DNA of 46,000 nucleotides, from assembly GCA_023391835.1 (NCBI GenBank), contig JAEWAE010000004.1, positions 1 to 46,000 of the forward strand, given 5' to 3'. Below are positions 1 to 7,466 of the stretch, one piece after another (position 1 is the first letter of the stretch; every line of letters starts with the position of its first letter). The notes under the pieces are model-generated. The model was not told the DNA's origin. It saw only the letters and a program-made list of their open reading frames with translations, and did no database searches. The position numbers and the translations under genes were made by a program. The DNA comes from Bacillota bacterium. GTDB lineage: Bacteria > Bacillota > Clostridia > Oscillospirales > Ethanoligenentaceae.

Positions 1-213
1 TTATGCCACAGGGCGGGGGGGCATTCTCCCGCCCGGCCCTGATTATATAAAGCGGGCGGGTGCCCGGGCGGGGGCGGTGTGCCGGCTGGGCAAGGGCAGG
101 TGTCTGCCACCGGCACCTCCCGCCCGCGGGATTTCCTGCCCTCAGTTTCAGTTTATGCCCGGTCGTGCGGCGGGGAACATGCCGTGCCGTGCGCCTGCCG
201 GCCCTAAAACCTG
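1..213. other. Left-edge region with no recognised gene
   Basis: Very GC-rich stretch with short G and C runs and a weak hairpin around 9-39 that has no following T run. One forward frame stays open for about 200 bases, but its translation is rich in Gly, Pro, Ala and Arg and resembles nothing I know, so I do not call it a gene. It may be the tail of the transcription unit left of the window plus spacer. Confidence 0.4.
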
Positions 214-242
214 TTGACCTTTCTTTGCGGGTGGTTTAGAAT
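214..242 (+). promoter_or_regulatory. Sigma-A type promoter of rpe
   Basis: TTGACC at 214-219 and TAGAAT at 237-242 are separated by 17 bases, close to the housekeeping consensus. Transcription would begin near 250, leaving a leader of about 35 bases before the rpe ATG at 285. Confidence 0.65.
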
Positions 243-284
243 AAAAAAGTGGTCTTATCATGGGAAAAGGTGCGTTTAAATTTT

Positions 285-953
285 ATGATTAAAATTTCCC
301 CATCGATCCTCTCGGCGGACTTTTCCCGCCTGGGGGATGAAGTCCGGAAGGCGGAGGCCGGCGGAGCCGATTTGCTGCATATCGACGTGATGGACGGGCA
401 TTTCGTGCCCAATATCACCGTGGGCATCCCGGTCATCGCGGCGCTGCGCCGGGTGACCCGTCTGCCCTTCGACGTGCATATCATGGCGGAAAATCCCGGT
501 CGGCTGGCGGCGGATTTTATCCGCGCCGGTGCCGATATTCTCACGTTCCATTACGAGGCCGAGCCGGAGGCGGCGGGCCTTGCGGCGCGCATCCGCAGTC
601 TCGGCGCACAGCCGGGGGTATCCATCCGCCCGGCGACGCCGCCGCAGGTGCTTTTCCCACTGCTCGACCGGGTGGCGATGGTGCTGGTGATGACGGTGGA
701 GCCGGGCTTCGGCGGTCAGAAACTCATCCCCGACTGTCTGGAAAAGGCGGCCGTGCTGCGGCGGGAATGCCGCCGGCGGGGCCTTGCGGTCGACATTGAG
801 GTGGATGGGGGCATCACCGTCGCCACGGCGGCCGACGCGGCCCGCAGCGGCGCCAATGTGCTGGTGGCCGGGTCTGCCGTTTTCCACGCGCCGGACCCGG
901 CGGCGGCCGTCCGGGAGATCCGCTCGGTTGCGCAGCGGGCCGCACAGGCGTGA
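285..953 (+). CDS. rpe: Ribulose-phosphate 3-epimerase
   Basis: Interconverts ribulose 5-phosphate and xylulose 5-phosphate in the cytoplasmic non-oxidative pentose phosphate pathway. The 222-residue protein has the usual family length and opens with IKISPSILSADFSRLGDEV. The metal and catalytic segments HIDVMDGHFVPNIT, DVHIM, VEPGFGGQKLIP and VDGGI are all present, with the phosphate-binding glycines near the C-terminus (NVLVAGSAVF). I chose the ATG at 285 because it places the conserved N-terminus first; an in-frame GTG at 249 would add 12 non-conserved residues and would overlap the promoter region. The gene faces mecA tail to tail, with 11 bases between stops and no visible terminator. In Firmicutes rpe often follows rsgA, which would lie off the left edge. 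Confidence 0.95.
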   Translation: MIKISPSILSADFSRLGDEVRKAEAGGADLLHIDVMDGHFVPNITVGIPVIAALRRVTRLPFDVHIMAENPGRLAADFIRAGADILTFHYEAEPEAAGLAARIRSLGAQPGVSIRPATPPQVLFPLLDRVAMVLVMTVEPGFGGQKLIPDCLEKAAVLRRECRRRGLAVDIEVDGGITVATAADAARSGANVLVAGSAVFHAPDPAAAVREIRSVAQRAAQA

Positions 954-964
954 GCATGCCCTGC

Positions 965-1564
965 TCAGTGGAAATATCGCAGGAAACTTTCCACTGCCCG
1001 GGTGCCGCGGATTGTGTGGCCGTGCTCGGCCAGCAGTGCTTCCCGCGCGGGGGTGGTGTGCCCGGCGCGGCCGTATTCCGACAGATCGGCCAGCAGCGCG
1101 CTCAGCCGTGCCCGGTCAAGCCCCATCCCCACAGGCGCGAATGTCAGATGATATTTTCCTCCGAAATCATAAAGGGAACTGTCGATCAGGGCAATGTCGG
1201 GGTAACGGGCGAACCGGTGGATGGCGTCAATGGTGTCGTCGATATTCACGCAGGTGAGTATGTAGCGGCCGTCGGGCGAGCGGCGCGGCGGCCGGCTTCT
1301 CGACGGCTTGGCACCGTTCTTGGGCCTTCGGGTCAGATAGAGCACGCATCCGTCGCCTTTGCCCGGCAGCACTTCGATGAGCAGCCGACAGCCACGTGCT
1401 GAAAATCCGCTGTTTTCACCCGCCTCCGACAGGATATCCTGCAGCATGCGGCGGGTACCCGGGCTTTCGGAACTGATGGAGCCGTAATCCAGGTCGTAGC
1501 GGTTCAGATCGGCGGAGCTGAGGCTGACCCGCAGTTTATCCGATCCGAGGGACTCTATATTCAT
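965..1564 (-). CDS. mecA: MecA-family ClpC adaptor protein
   Basis: A 199-residue relative of MecA, which in Bacillus delivers substrates such as ComK to the ClpCP protease and helps assemble ClpC. The N-terminal segment MNIESLGSDKLRVSLSSADL matches the substrate-binding domain. An Arg-rich, low-complexity linker sits around residues 82-98, followed by the C-terminal ClpC-binding-like domain, where aromatic residues and the FARYP turn are seen. The ATG at 1564 is preceded by AGGAAGG with good spacing; an upstream in-frame start at 1630 would add a Pro/Gly-rich stretch and is not supported. A competence role is not shown by the context, and adaptor activity for another ClpC substrate is equally possible. 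It is divergent from the rnf genes. Confidence 0.82.
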   Translation of the reverse strand: MNIESLGSDKLRVSLSSADLNRYDLDYGSISSESPGTRRMLQDILSEAGENSGFSARGCRLLIEVLPGKGDGCVLYLTRRPKNGAKPSRSRPPRRSPDGRYILTCVNIDDTIDAIHRFARYPDIALIDSSLYDFGGKYHLTFAPVGMGLDRARLSALLADLSEYGRAGHTTPAREALLAEHGHTIRGTRAVESFLRYFH

Positions 1565-1668
1565 GGCGGTAATCCTTCCTTTCGTGGGAGCGGGATAGGA
1601 CCCGCCCCATGGGGCCCGGGCGGGCGGCATACCCGTTGGGAAAGACCTGCAGGCCCGGGCGGACAGGC

Positions 1669-1697
1669 TTTTAAATTCCGACTTACTATATTATAAT
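1669..1697 (+). promoter_or_regulatory. Possible promoter of the rnf-like genes
   Basis: A perfect TATAAT lies at 1692-1697 in the 169-base gap between the divergent mecA and rnfC starts. The hexamer 17 bases upstream (TTTTAA, 1669-1674) is a poor -35 match, so only the -10 is well supported. Confidence 0.4.
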
Positions 1698-1733
1698 GGG
1701 AATGTGCTTCCATGTGCAAGAGGTGAAAAAAGG

Positions 1734-3032
1734 ATGGCAAAAGGTTTCCATGGTGGGCTTTGGCTGGATTTGAAAATCCAACCGGCCAGCGAACGTCCCG
1801 TCGAGGTGCTGCCCGCGCCGCGGCTGATCACGCTGCCGCTGCACGGCCGTTTCGGCGGGCATTGGGTGCCGTCGGTCGCGAAGGGGGATACGGTCGGTTT
1901 CGGCCAGGTGATCGCCCATTGGGCGGATGATCCGCAGTTCCCGCTCCGGGCGCCGGTTTCGGGATCTGTGAAATACAGCATCCCCGAGGGCGACGGCCGC
2001 CCCGCTGCCGTCGTCATTGAAAACGACGGCCGGGATTACGCCGCCGAAACGCCCCCCCAGCCCGCGGACCCCGGTGCGCTGACGGCCGACGACATTTGCG
2101 CGGCGGCCAGACGGGCCGGTATTTTCGTGGCCGAGGGCCGGGGCGAGCCGCTCTGGCGCAAGCTGCGGCGGATGCGGGAAGACGGGGTGGACACGCTGGT
2201 GCTCAACGCCGTCGAAACCGAGCCGTATCTCTGCTCGGCCCAGAAGCTGCTGAGCGAAAACCCCGACGACGTGGCCCGGGGGCTGGCGCTTGCCATGAAG
2301 GCGGTCGGCGCATCGCGGCTGGTGCTTGCCGTGGGCGACAGTGTGGCCCGCGAGGTGGTCGCCGACATGCTCGAAAGCGCCCATCTGGAAGGGGCGGATA
2401 TGACCCTGCGCCGGGTGCCTCCTAAATACCCTTCCGGCAATGAAAAATATCTGACCGGGCTTTTGTTCGGCGGACGGGGCGAAAAACCGTCGAAGCCGGG
2501 CTTTGTGTCGGCCGAGGAGTGCCTGCACCTGATGAGGGCCGCGGTTTACGGCATCCCCCAGGTCACGCGCATCGTGACCGTGGCGGGCGAAGCCGTCGAG
2601 AATCCTCAGAACGTGGAGGTGCGGCTGGGCACGTCGGTGCGGGATGTGCTGGAATACTGCGGACTCAAGCTTGACCCGGAACGGGTGGTGCTGGGCAGCG
2701 CCATGCGCGGCACGGCAGTGGAAACCCTCGACACACCGGTGACGGCGGACGTATCGGCCGTGCTGGCCCTGGTGCCCGTGCGCCGGGCGGCCATGCGGTC
2801 GATGTGTATCAACTGCGGGCGCTGCGTACGTGTCTGCCCGGAAAAACTCATGCCCAACTATATTGCCATGCGGGCGGTGCTGGCGGATTTCGACGCCTGC
2901 CGCGCGCTGCACATCGAGAGCTGCATCGAGTGCGGCGCCTGCGCTTTCGTCTGCCCTGGCCGCATGCCGATCGTGGAACTGATCAAGAATATCAAAAAGG
3001 CCGCGGCAGCGGGCGGCAGAGATGGGGAGTGA
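1734..3032 (+). CDS. rnfC: RnfC-like iron-sulfur subunit, flavin/NADH loop not conserved
   Basis: This 432-residue protein aligns along its length with RnfC/RsxC, the peripheral subunit that passes electrons between NADH and the Rnf membrane complex. The barrel-sandwich N-terminus (FHGGLW..., APVSGSV near 73-79, VIENDG near 94-99) is recognisable. Two [4Fe-4S] motifs, CINCGRCVRVCP at 358-369 and CIECGACAFVCP at 397-408, are intact. Where the family has the Gly-rich GGAGFPT loop for NADH and FMN, this protein reads AGIFVAEGRGEPLWRK (about 128-143). The following NGAECEP segment is reduced to NAVETEP (158-164), and the later QNVGT segment reads SAEEC. I infer that classical FMN-dependent NADH oxidation is unlikely. 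The ATG at 1734 sits 8 bases after AGGTG; a GTG at 1704 is less well placed. It is first in a four-gene unit with rnfD 6 bases on. Confidence 0.85.
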   Translation: MAKGFHGGLWLDLKIQPASERPVEVLPAPRLITLPLHGRFGGHWVPSVAKGDTVGFGQVIAHWADDPQFPLRAPVSGSVKYSIPEGDGRPAAVVIENDGRDYAAETPPQPADPGALTADDICAAARRAGIFVAEGRGEPLWRKLRRMREDGVDTLVLNAVETEPYLCSAQKLLSENPDDVARGLALAMKAVGASRLVLAVGDSVAREVVADMLESAHLEGADMTLRRVPPKYPSGNEKYLTGLLFGGRGEKPSKPGFVSAEECLHLMRAAVYGIPQVTRIVTVAGEAVENPQNVEVRLGTSVRDVLEYCGLKLDPERVVLGSAMRGTAVETLDTPVTADVSAVLALVPVRRAAMRSMCINCGRCVRVCPEKLMPNYIAMRAVLADFDACRALHIESCIECGACAFVCPGRMPIVELIKNIKKAAAAGGRDGE

Positions 3033-3038
3033 CTGGAT

Positions 3039-4019
3039 GTGAGACTGACCGCCGCTTCTTCCCCACACATCCGTGGCGGGGACAACGTGCGTGTGACGAT
3101 GGTCGACGTGGTGATCCTGCTGATCCCGCTGGTCGCCATGTCGGTGTTTTATTATGGGTTCCGCGCGTTGCTGCTGGTGCTGATTTCCTGCGCCGCCGCC
3201 GTGCTGTCGGAGCTGGTCTTTCGGCGTCTGATGCGGCGCCCGGGCGGCGTGACGGATTTTTCCGCCGTGATCACCGGAGCGTTCGTGGCGCTGAGCATGC
3301 CGGCGACAGTCCCGCTGTGGCTGCCGGCGGTGGGCTCCTGCTTTGCCATTCTGGTGGTCAAGCAGCTTTTCGGCGGCATCGGCAAAAATATTTTCAACCC
3401 CGCCGCGGCCGCCACCGCCTTCCTGACGGTGACATGGCCGGGCGTGATGTCGATTTTCCCTCAGACGTTCAACCGGCTGCCGCTTTTTACGACGCCTCAC
3501 GGCTTTGAGACGGGGCGCAGCGTCCAGGCGGCTCTGCGGGCCGGCATTCTGCCGGACAATCACCTCTATGAGCTGCTCATAGGCGACACCCCGGGCAACA
3601 TGGGCACGGGATGCGTGCTCATTCTGCTCATCGGCGGCGCCTATCTGCTGTACCGCCGCATCATCAACTGGCAGATCCCGGTCGCTTTCGTAGGCACGGT
3701 GGCGCTTTTCGCGGCCATTTTCCCCAGAAGCCCTTCCGGCCGGCCCGACTCGGTGTGGTTTGAGCTGACCTCCGGCTCGCTGCTGTTTGTGGCGCTGCTC
3801 ATGGCCACCGACCCGGTCACCAGCCCGGTTACCAGCATCGGCCGCCTGATTTTCGGCTTCGGGTGCGGTTTTTTCACCGTGCTCATGCGCTATTTCGGCG
3901 TCTACCCCGAGGGGGCGTATTTCGCCGTGCTGCTGATGAATCCTTTCGTACTGGCGCTGGACCGTCTGTCGTGGCATATCCGGATGAAAGGAGGCAGGCT
4001 GCTCTATGCCAAGGAATAA
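3039..4019 (+). CDS. rnfD: RnfD-like membrane subunit lacking the flavinylation motif
   Basis: A 326-residue integral membrane protein of the RnfD/NqrB family. The GTG start is chosen because it gives the family N-terminus LTAASSPHIRGGDN, with a GGGGAG Shine-Dalgarno 9 bases upstream. Hallmarks kept include VVKQLFGGIGKNIFNPA (about 106-122), MATDPVTSPVT and FGVYPEGAYFAVLLMN. In ordinary RnfD a Thr within an (S/T)GAT motif after the NPA helix carries covalent FMN. Here that region (about 131-160) reads TWPGVMSIFPQTFNRL and continues with FTTPHGFETG, with no such motif. The protein therefore probably lacks covalent flavin, in keeping with the missing rnfG and the absence of an ApbE gene nearby. 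Its last 14 bases overlap rnfE. Confidence 0.85.
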   Translation: MRLTAASSPHIRGGDNVRVTMVDVVILLIPLVAMSVFYYGFRALLLVLISCAAAVLSELVFRRLMRRPGGVTDFSAVITGAFVALSMPATVPLWLPAVGSCFAILVVKQLFGGIGKNIFNPAAAATAFLTVTWPGVMSIFPQTFNRLPLFTTPHGFETGRSVQAALRAGILPDNHLYELLIGDTPGNMGTGCVLILLIGGAYLLYRRIINWQIPVAFVGTVALFAAIFPRSPSGRPDSVWFELTSGSLLFVALLMATDPVTSPVTSIGRLIFGFGCGFFTVLMRYFGVYPEGAYFAVLLMNPFVLALDRLSWHIRMKGGRLLYAKE

Positions 4020-5007
4020 AAAGCGGGATAGGAACCGGAAACTCCCGAAAGATTTCACCGCCGCCAAGCCGGCGGGCCCCGCCGAGGAGGAGGCCGGGCA
4101 GCCCGCGGTCGGGCAACCCACCCCCGCACCGGAAGAAACGGCGGCAGCCGGCCCGGCGGAAACTACTCCTGCAGTCCCCGCCCTTTCCGACATCCAGGCG
4201 TCAGCGGCGGAGCCTGCCTCTGCCGCACCGGAGCAGGCAGAAGTCACCGCTCCGGCGACGGCCAGTATCGCCAGGAAACTCCGTGCGGCCGGTACCGGCG
4301 GCGCGGCAAAGCTGCGGGCAGCGGGGGCCGCCGTGACCCAGCGGCTGCCCAGCCGTGCGGCCGTGCATGCGGGCCTGCGCACTTTCGGCAGAGGAGTATG
4401 GATGCGCGGCACCCGGCATAACCCGGTGCTCATGCGGGCGCTGGCCATATGCAGCGTGCTGGCCGTCGCCACCACGCTGAAAAACGGCCTGCTGCTGTCG
4501 GTTGCCGCCATCGCGGTCACCGTGCCGCTGGCGATGGCGATGGCGCTGCTCCGGTGCACGCCGCTGGAGCGGAAACTGCCGGCCTTTATCTGGCCGGCCG
4601 TGACACTCACGCTGGCCGGGGCGCTGACGATGCCGACGTGCTGGATTTCCTACTGGGTGGCGCCCAACGTGACCACGGCGGTGGGCATTTTCCTGCCGTT
4701 GACGGCACTCAATGCCACGCTGCTGGTGGAATCCGGCGCCGCGGCGCGCCGCTGCTCGCCGCTGGCCGCGCTGACCGCCGCATGCGGGGATTCCCTCGGC
4801 TTCGCCGCTGTGGTGATCGTCGTCGCCGCCCTGCGGGAAATTTTCGGCAAGGGCACCCTGTATGCCCGGCCGATTTTCGGGCAGATGCGGTTCGGTTTCT
4901 TGCTCACGCCGGCGGGGGCGTTTTTGCTGCTGGGGTGCCTGCTGGCTGCCGCCCAGTGGCGGCGGCAGCGACGTGCGGCCCTGCGGAAGGGAGGGGAAGG
5001 CAAATGA
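4006..5007 (+). CDS. rnfE: RnfE-like membrane subunit with long Ala/Pro-rich N-terminal extension
   Basis: The C-terminal about 195 residues match RnfE/NqrD: HNPVLMRALAICSVLAV (138-154), helices through GIFLPLTALNATLL (227-240) and LREIFGKGTLY (276-286). The family normally has two Cys that help bind the central [2Fe-2S] cluster. The first is kept (Cys149); at the second, in the NCA motif, the protein reads N236-A237-T238. Before the conserved core lies an extension of roughly 120 residues that is unusual for the family: basic at the start, then low in complexity and rich in Ala, Pro and Glu (about 17-85), then basic again. The ATG at 4006 has AAAGGAGG 11 bases upstream, so this long form is the most likely product. 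It overlaps rnfD by 14 bases and rnfA by 4. Confidence 0.82.
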   Translation: MPRNKKRDRNRKLPKDFTAAKPAGPAEEEAGQPAVGQPTPAPEETAAAGPAETTPAVPALSDIQASAAEPASAAPEQAEVTAPATASIARKLRAAGTGGAAKLRAAGAAVTQRLPSRAAVHAGLRTFGRGVWMRGTRHNPVLMRALAICSVLAVATTLKNGLLLSVAAIAVTVPLAMAMALLRCTPLERKLPAFIWPAVTLTLAGALTMPTCWISYWVAPNVTTAVGIFLPLTALNATLLVESGAAARRCSPLAALTAACGDSLGFAAVVIVVAALREIFGKGTLYARPIFGQMRFGFLLTPAGAFLLLGCLLAAAQWRRQRRAALRKGGEGK

Positions 5008-5603
5008 CACATGGATTCACCGAAATAGGTTCGCTGGCCGTGGCGGCCATATTCGTCCAGAATCTGGTGCTGGTGTGGATGCTGGCCTCCGACACTTTTT
5101 TTAGCGCGCTGAAAAGCCCGGTTTCGGGTCTGCGTTTCGGCGTGACGGCTACGGTGGGCACGACGCTGGCCTCCGCTCTAGGATGGGTGCTCGGCCATTT
5201 TGTGCTCAGCCGGCCCGGGCTTTCCTTCCTGGCTCCGTTTGCTTTCGCCTTTGCGGTGGCGCTGCTCGATGTGGCGGCGGAGCTGGTCATCCGCAAATTT
5301 TTCACCGCGCGCAAGCGGGAACTGAGCCGGCTGGTGCAAGCGGCGGCGTTCAACTGCGTGATCCTGGGCCTCGTGCTCATCAATGCGCAGAATACCGCCC
5401 GCGGCATCCTCGGCACGATGTTTTACGGCTTCTGCGCGGGGCTCGGTTTCCTGCTGGCGCTTTTCACGGCCGCCAACGCCATGGAACGGGTGCGTTACAG
5501 CACACCGCCCAAAGCGTTTCAGGGCCTGCCCATCGCGCTGGTGACGACAGGGCTGATTTCACTCGCGTTTATGGGCTTTTCCGGAATACAAATTCCCTAT
5601 TGA
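5004..5603 (+). CDS. rnfA: RnfA-like membrane subunit, first cluster cysteine lost
   Basis: A 199-residue, six-helix membrane protein of the RnfA/NqrE family. PPKAFQGLPIALVTTGLISL near the C-terminus is an almost perfect family signature, and LINAQNTARG, FYGFCAGLGF and FNCVILG (116-122) also fit. The second cluster Cys (Cys118) is present. At the first, where the family has FLGICPFLG, the protein reads MLASDTFFS (26-34), so that Cys is Asp30. With the partner loss in RnfE, only two of the four expected ligands remain. The start ATG overlaps the rnfE stop (ATGA) and follows a GGAGGGGAAGG-like purine run. This is the last gene of the module; no rnfB follows. Confidence 0.85.
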   Translation: MTHGFTEIGSLAVAAIFVQNLVLVWMLASDTFFSALKSPVSGLRFGVTATVGTTLASALGWVLGHFVLSRPGLSFLAPFAFAFAVALLDVAAELVIRKFFTARKRELSRLVQAAAFNCVILGLVLINAQNTARGILGTMFYGFCAGLGFLLALFTAANAMERVRYSTPPKAFQGLPIALVTTGLISLAFMGFSGIQIPY

Positions 5604-5707
5604 ACGGCTTATATGCCGAATTTTCCGGGCACCCTATGGAATAAGGCTTCCGCTGCGGATTCGGGCGGCGGAACGGTTTTGGCTGCGGAATCGGGGAGGA
5701 TTTGACG

Positions 5708-6946
5708 ATGCGCAGATCTCGGTTGTTTTCAGACGGACGATATAAGGGCCGCTATACGTTCGGCACACGCAGACGGCGGCATCCGGTCGCTGTCATATTG
5801 GGGCTGGCCGCGGCCGCGGCCCTGTTTTTCGTGGGCTACAGCATCCAGCAGCCGCTGCTGGCATTGATCCATGGGCACTATGCCCCCAGCGCCGCGTCCT
5901 CCGTCACTTCCCATGCCTCCAAACCGGCGGCATCCTCCGCGTCGTCGGCCGCTTCTTCCGCTTCCTCCTCCGTCACCACCACTGACACGGCGGTGCGGGG
6001 GCTGTATCTGCCGGCCAACGCGCTCTCGGGCGGGGATGCCCTGACCCAGGCCATTGCCACAATGAAATCGGCGGGGCTCAACACCGCCATAGTCAATCTC
6101 AAGGGTGAGGACGGTGTGGTCAATTACGCCTCCAAGATTTCGGAAGTGCAGGGTACGTCCATCGTGGCCTCCGGCGCGCCGGACGGTGCCGCCGCGGCCC
6201 AGACCCTCACCCAAAGCGGCATCACTCCCGCCGCCAAAATCAGCTGCTTCAAAGACCCAGTGGGGGCCGATGCCATGCGGGATGCCGCCGTCAAATACTC
6301 CGGCAACCACAGTATGACCTGGCTCGACCCGACCAACCGCTGGCTCAACCCCTATTCGGATAAGGCCCAGCAGTATATCATCGACCTTGCCACCGAGGCG
6401 GTCTCACTGGGGTATAAGCAGATCTATCTGGATAATCTGGAATTTCCCACCGGCGACTCCAAAGCCTATTACGGCGATAACCTTCCTTCTAAAGAGGACT
6501 GCCTCAAGGCCTTTGTGGCGAAAGCCTCCCAGGCGGTGGAAGCAGCCGGCGGCAAGCTCAGCGTCGTCATGCCGGGCGACTCGGCCGTCGGGCAGGGCAG
6601 CGCCCAGAAGGGGCAGGACCAGAATCTTTACGGCTTTACCGCCGACTATTACAGCCCGAATCTGTGCCCGTCCCTTTTCAGCAAGGGGCTGACTGTCGGC
6701 GCCACGGCGGTGTCGGATTCCGACCCCGCCGCCACGGTGACGGCCGCGGCTCAGGCGGTGGCGCAGCTGAGCGCAGCCAAGGTTTCCAACACCGTGCCGC
6801 TTATTCAGGCCTATGCCGGCAGCCGGGCCTATACGGCGGATGACATCAACGCCCAGATTTCCGCACTGAGCGCGGTTGGCATCCGCAGCTATATCCTCTA
6901 CGCGCCATCCGGCAGTTACAGCCTCACCGGCGTCAAGGCGCAGTAA
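5708..6946 (+). CDS. Membrane-anchored DUF4015-type putative glycoside hydrolase
   Basis: A 412-residue protein with a basic N-terminus, one hydrophobic anchor (about 24-46, HPVAVILGLAAAAALFFVGY) and a Ser/Ala-rich linker (about 55-95), followed by an extracellular domain beginning VRGLYLPAN. Segments such as LNTAIVNLKGEDG, YKQIYLDNLEFP, VVMPGDS and IRSYILYAP match the (beta/alpha)8 DUF4015 'putative glycosyl hydrolase' family, where a conserved Asp follows the IYLDN strand. I infer a cell-surface enzyme acting on a glycan, perhaps envelope material; the substrate is unknown. The ATG at 5708 is used because GGGGAGGA ends 7 bases before it, whereas a TTG at 5702 is too close. It lies 104 bases after rnfA with no terminator between, so read-through from the rnf genes is possible. 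Confidence 0.75.
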   Translation: MRRSRLFSDGRYKGRYTFGTRRRRHPVAVILGLAAAAALFFVGYSIQQPLLALIHGHYAPSAASSVTSHASKPAASSASSAASSASSSVTTTDTAVRGLYLPANALSGGDALTQAIATMKSAGLNTAIVNLKGEDGVVNYASKISEVQGTSIVASGAPDGAAAAQTLTQSGITPAAKISCFKDPVGADAMRDAAVKYSGNHSMTWLDPTNRWLNPYSDKAQQYIIDLATEAVSLGYKQIYLDNLEFPTGDSKAYYGDNLPSKEDCLKAFVAKASQAVEAAGGKLSVVMPGDSAVGQGSAQKGQDQNLYGFTADYYSPNLCPSLFSKGLTVGATAVSDSDPAATVTAAAQAVAQLSAAKVSNTVPLIQAYAGSRAYTADDINAQISALSAVGIRSYILYAPSGSYSLTGVKAQ

Positions 6947-6983
6947 TTTTTAAAAATCATCAAGCATGTAAAAACGGCGGGCA

Positions 6984-7035
6984 CGGGGTGCTGCAAATGA
7001 AATCTTATTCATTTGCAGCACCCCGCCGCTTTTTT
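6984..7035 (+). terminator. Strong intrinsic terminator
   Basis: A perfect 18-bp stem (6984-7001 with 7008-7025) with a 6-base loop is followed by six T residues at 7030-7035. It ends the transcript of the DUF4015 gene. Confidence 0.9.
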
Positions 7036-7257
7036 GCCTATGAAAGGTCGGTGCCTGCCCGAAGTCTGCCATACATGGGAATACTGCGCTCCACACCGTG
7101 CAAAAATGTGTTTGTAATATTTTGCAGTTGGCAACAATTTGCGGTCATGTCTGCCCGTACATGGGAGAAAATAAAAACGATTTCCACCGCCAGCTTGAGC
7201 GCTGGCAGAAAATCAGCGGAATTCATTCAGCCGGCAGAAAGTGAAGGAGTGATTTTC
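7036..7257. other. Spacer before the small 64-residue gene
   Basis: This stretch is less GC-rich than its surroundings. A forward frame is open from 6988 through it into the small gene, but the terminator lies inside that frame and the translation looks non-coding. A promoter for the small gene should be here, but I see no convincing -35/-10 pair. Confidence 0.4.
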
Positions 7258-7452
7258 ATGAATCGTTTTGCAGGAACATTCGTTAAAGGCGTGGCGACCG
7301 GCATTGCCGTGGGCACCGCCGTGGGTACCGTAGTCAACCGCGTGGGGCACCCTATTTCCAACCGCAGCCGCAACCAGATGAAGCGTAACGCCGCCAAAGC
7401 TCTCCATGCGGTGGGCGACGTGATCCAGAATGTCCAGTATATGATGAAATAA
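7258..7452 (+). CDS. Small Gly/Ala-rich protein, YtxH-like, function unknown
   Basis: A 64-residue protein with an ATG 8 bases after AAGGAG. A short segment (about 8-26, VKGVATGIAVGTAVGTVV) is rich in Gly, Ala and Val with spaced small residues, like the single membrane-associated segment of YtxH-type small proteins. The C-terminal half is basic and amphipathic (RNQMKRNAAKALHAVGD). It is monocistronic, lying between two strong terminators. I do not recognise a precise family; membrane association is an inference. Confidence 0.65.
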   Translation: MNRFAGTFVKGVATGIAVGTAVGTVVNRVGHPISNRSRNQMKRNAAKALHAVGDVIQNVQYMMK

Positions 7453-7466
7453 GGCAATACGGCGTC

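Noticed and set aside
249..284. GTG start for rpe at 249
   Set aside because: It would add 12 unconserved residues and begins almost at the predicted transcription start.
1686..4610. A very long open frame on the minus strand opposite the rnf genes
   Set aside because: Its translation is His/Arg/Gly-rich without family motifs. It is the expected shadow of GC-rich codons in rnfC, rnfD and rnfE, whose own products are clear.
6988..7257. N-terminal extension of the small gene at 7258 back to 6988
   Set aside because: The extension crosses a perfect 18-bp terminator, lacks a ribosome site and reads as non-coding; the ATG at 7258 has an ideal AAGGAG.
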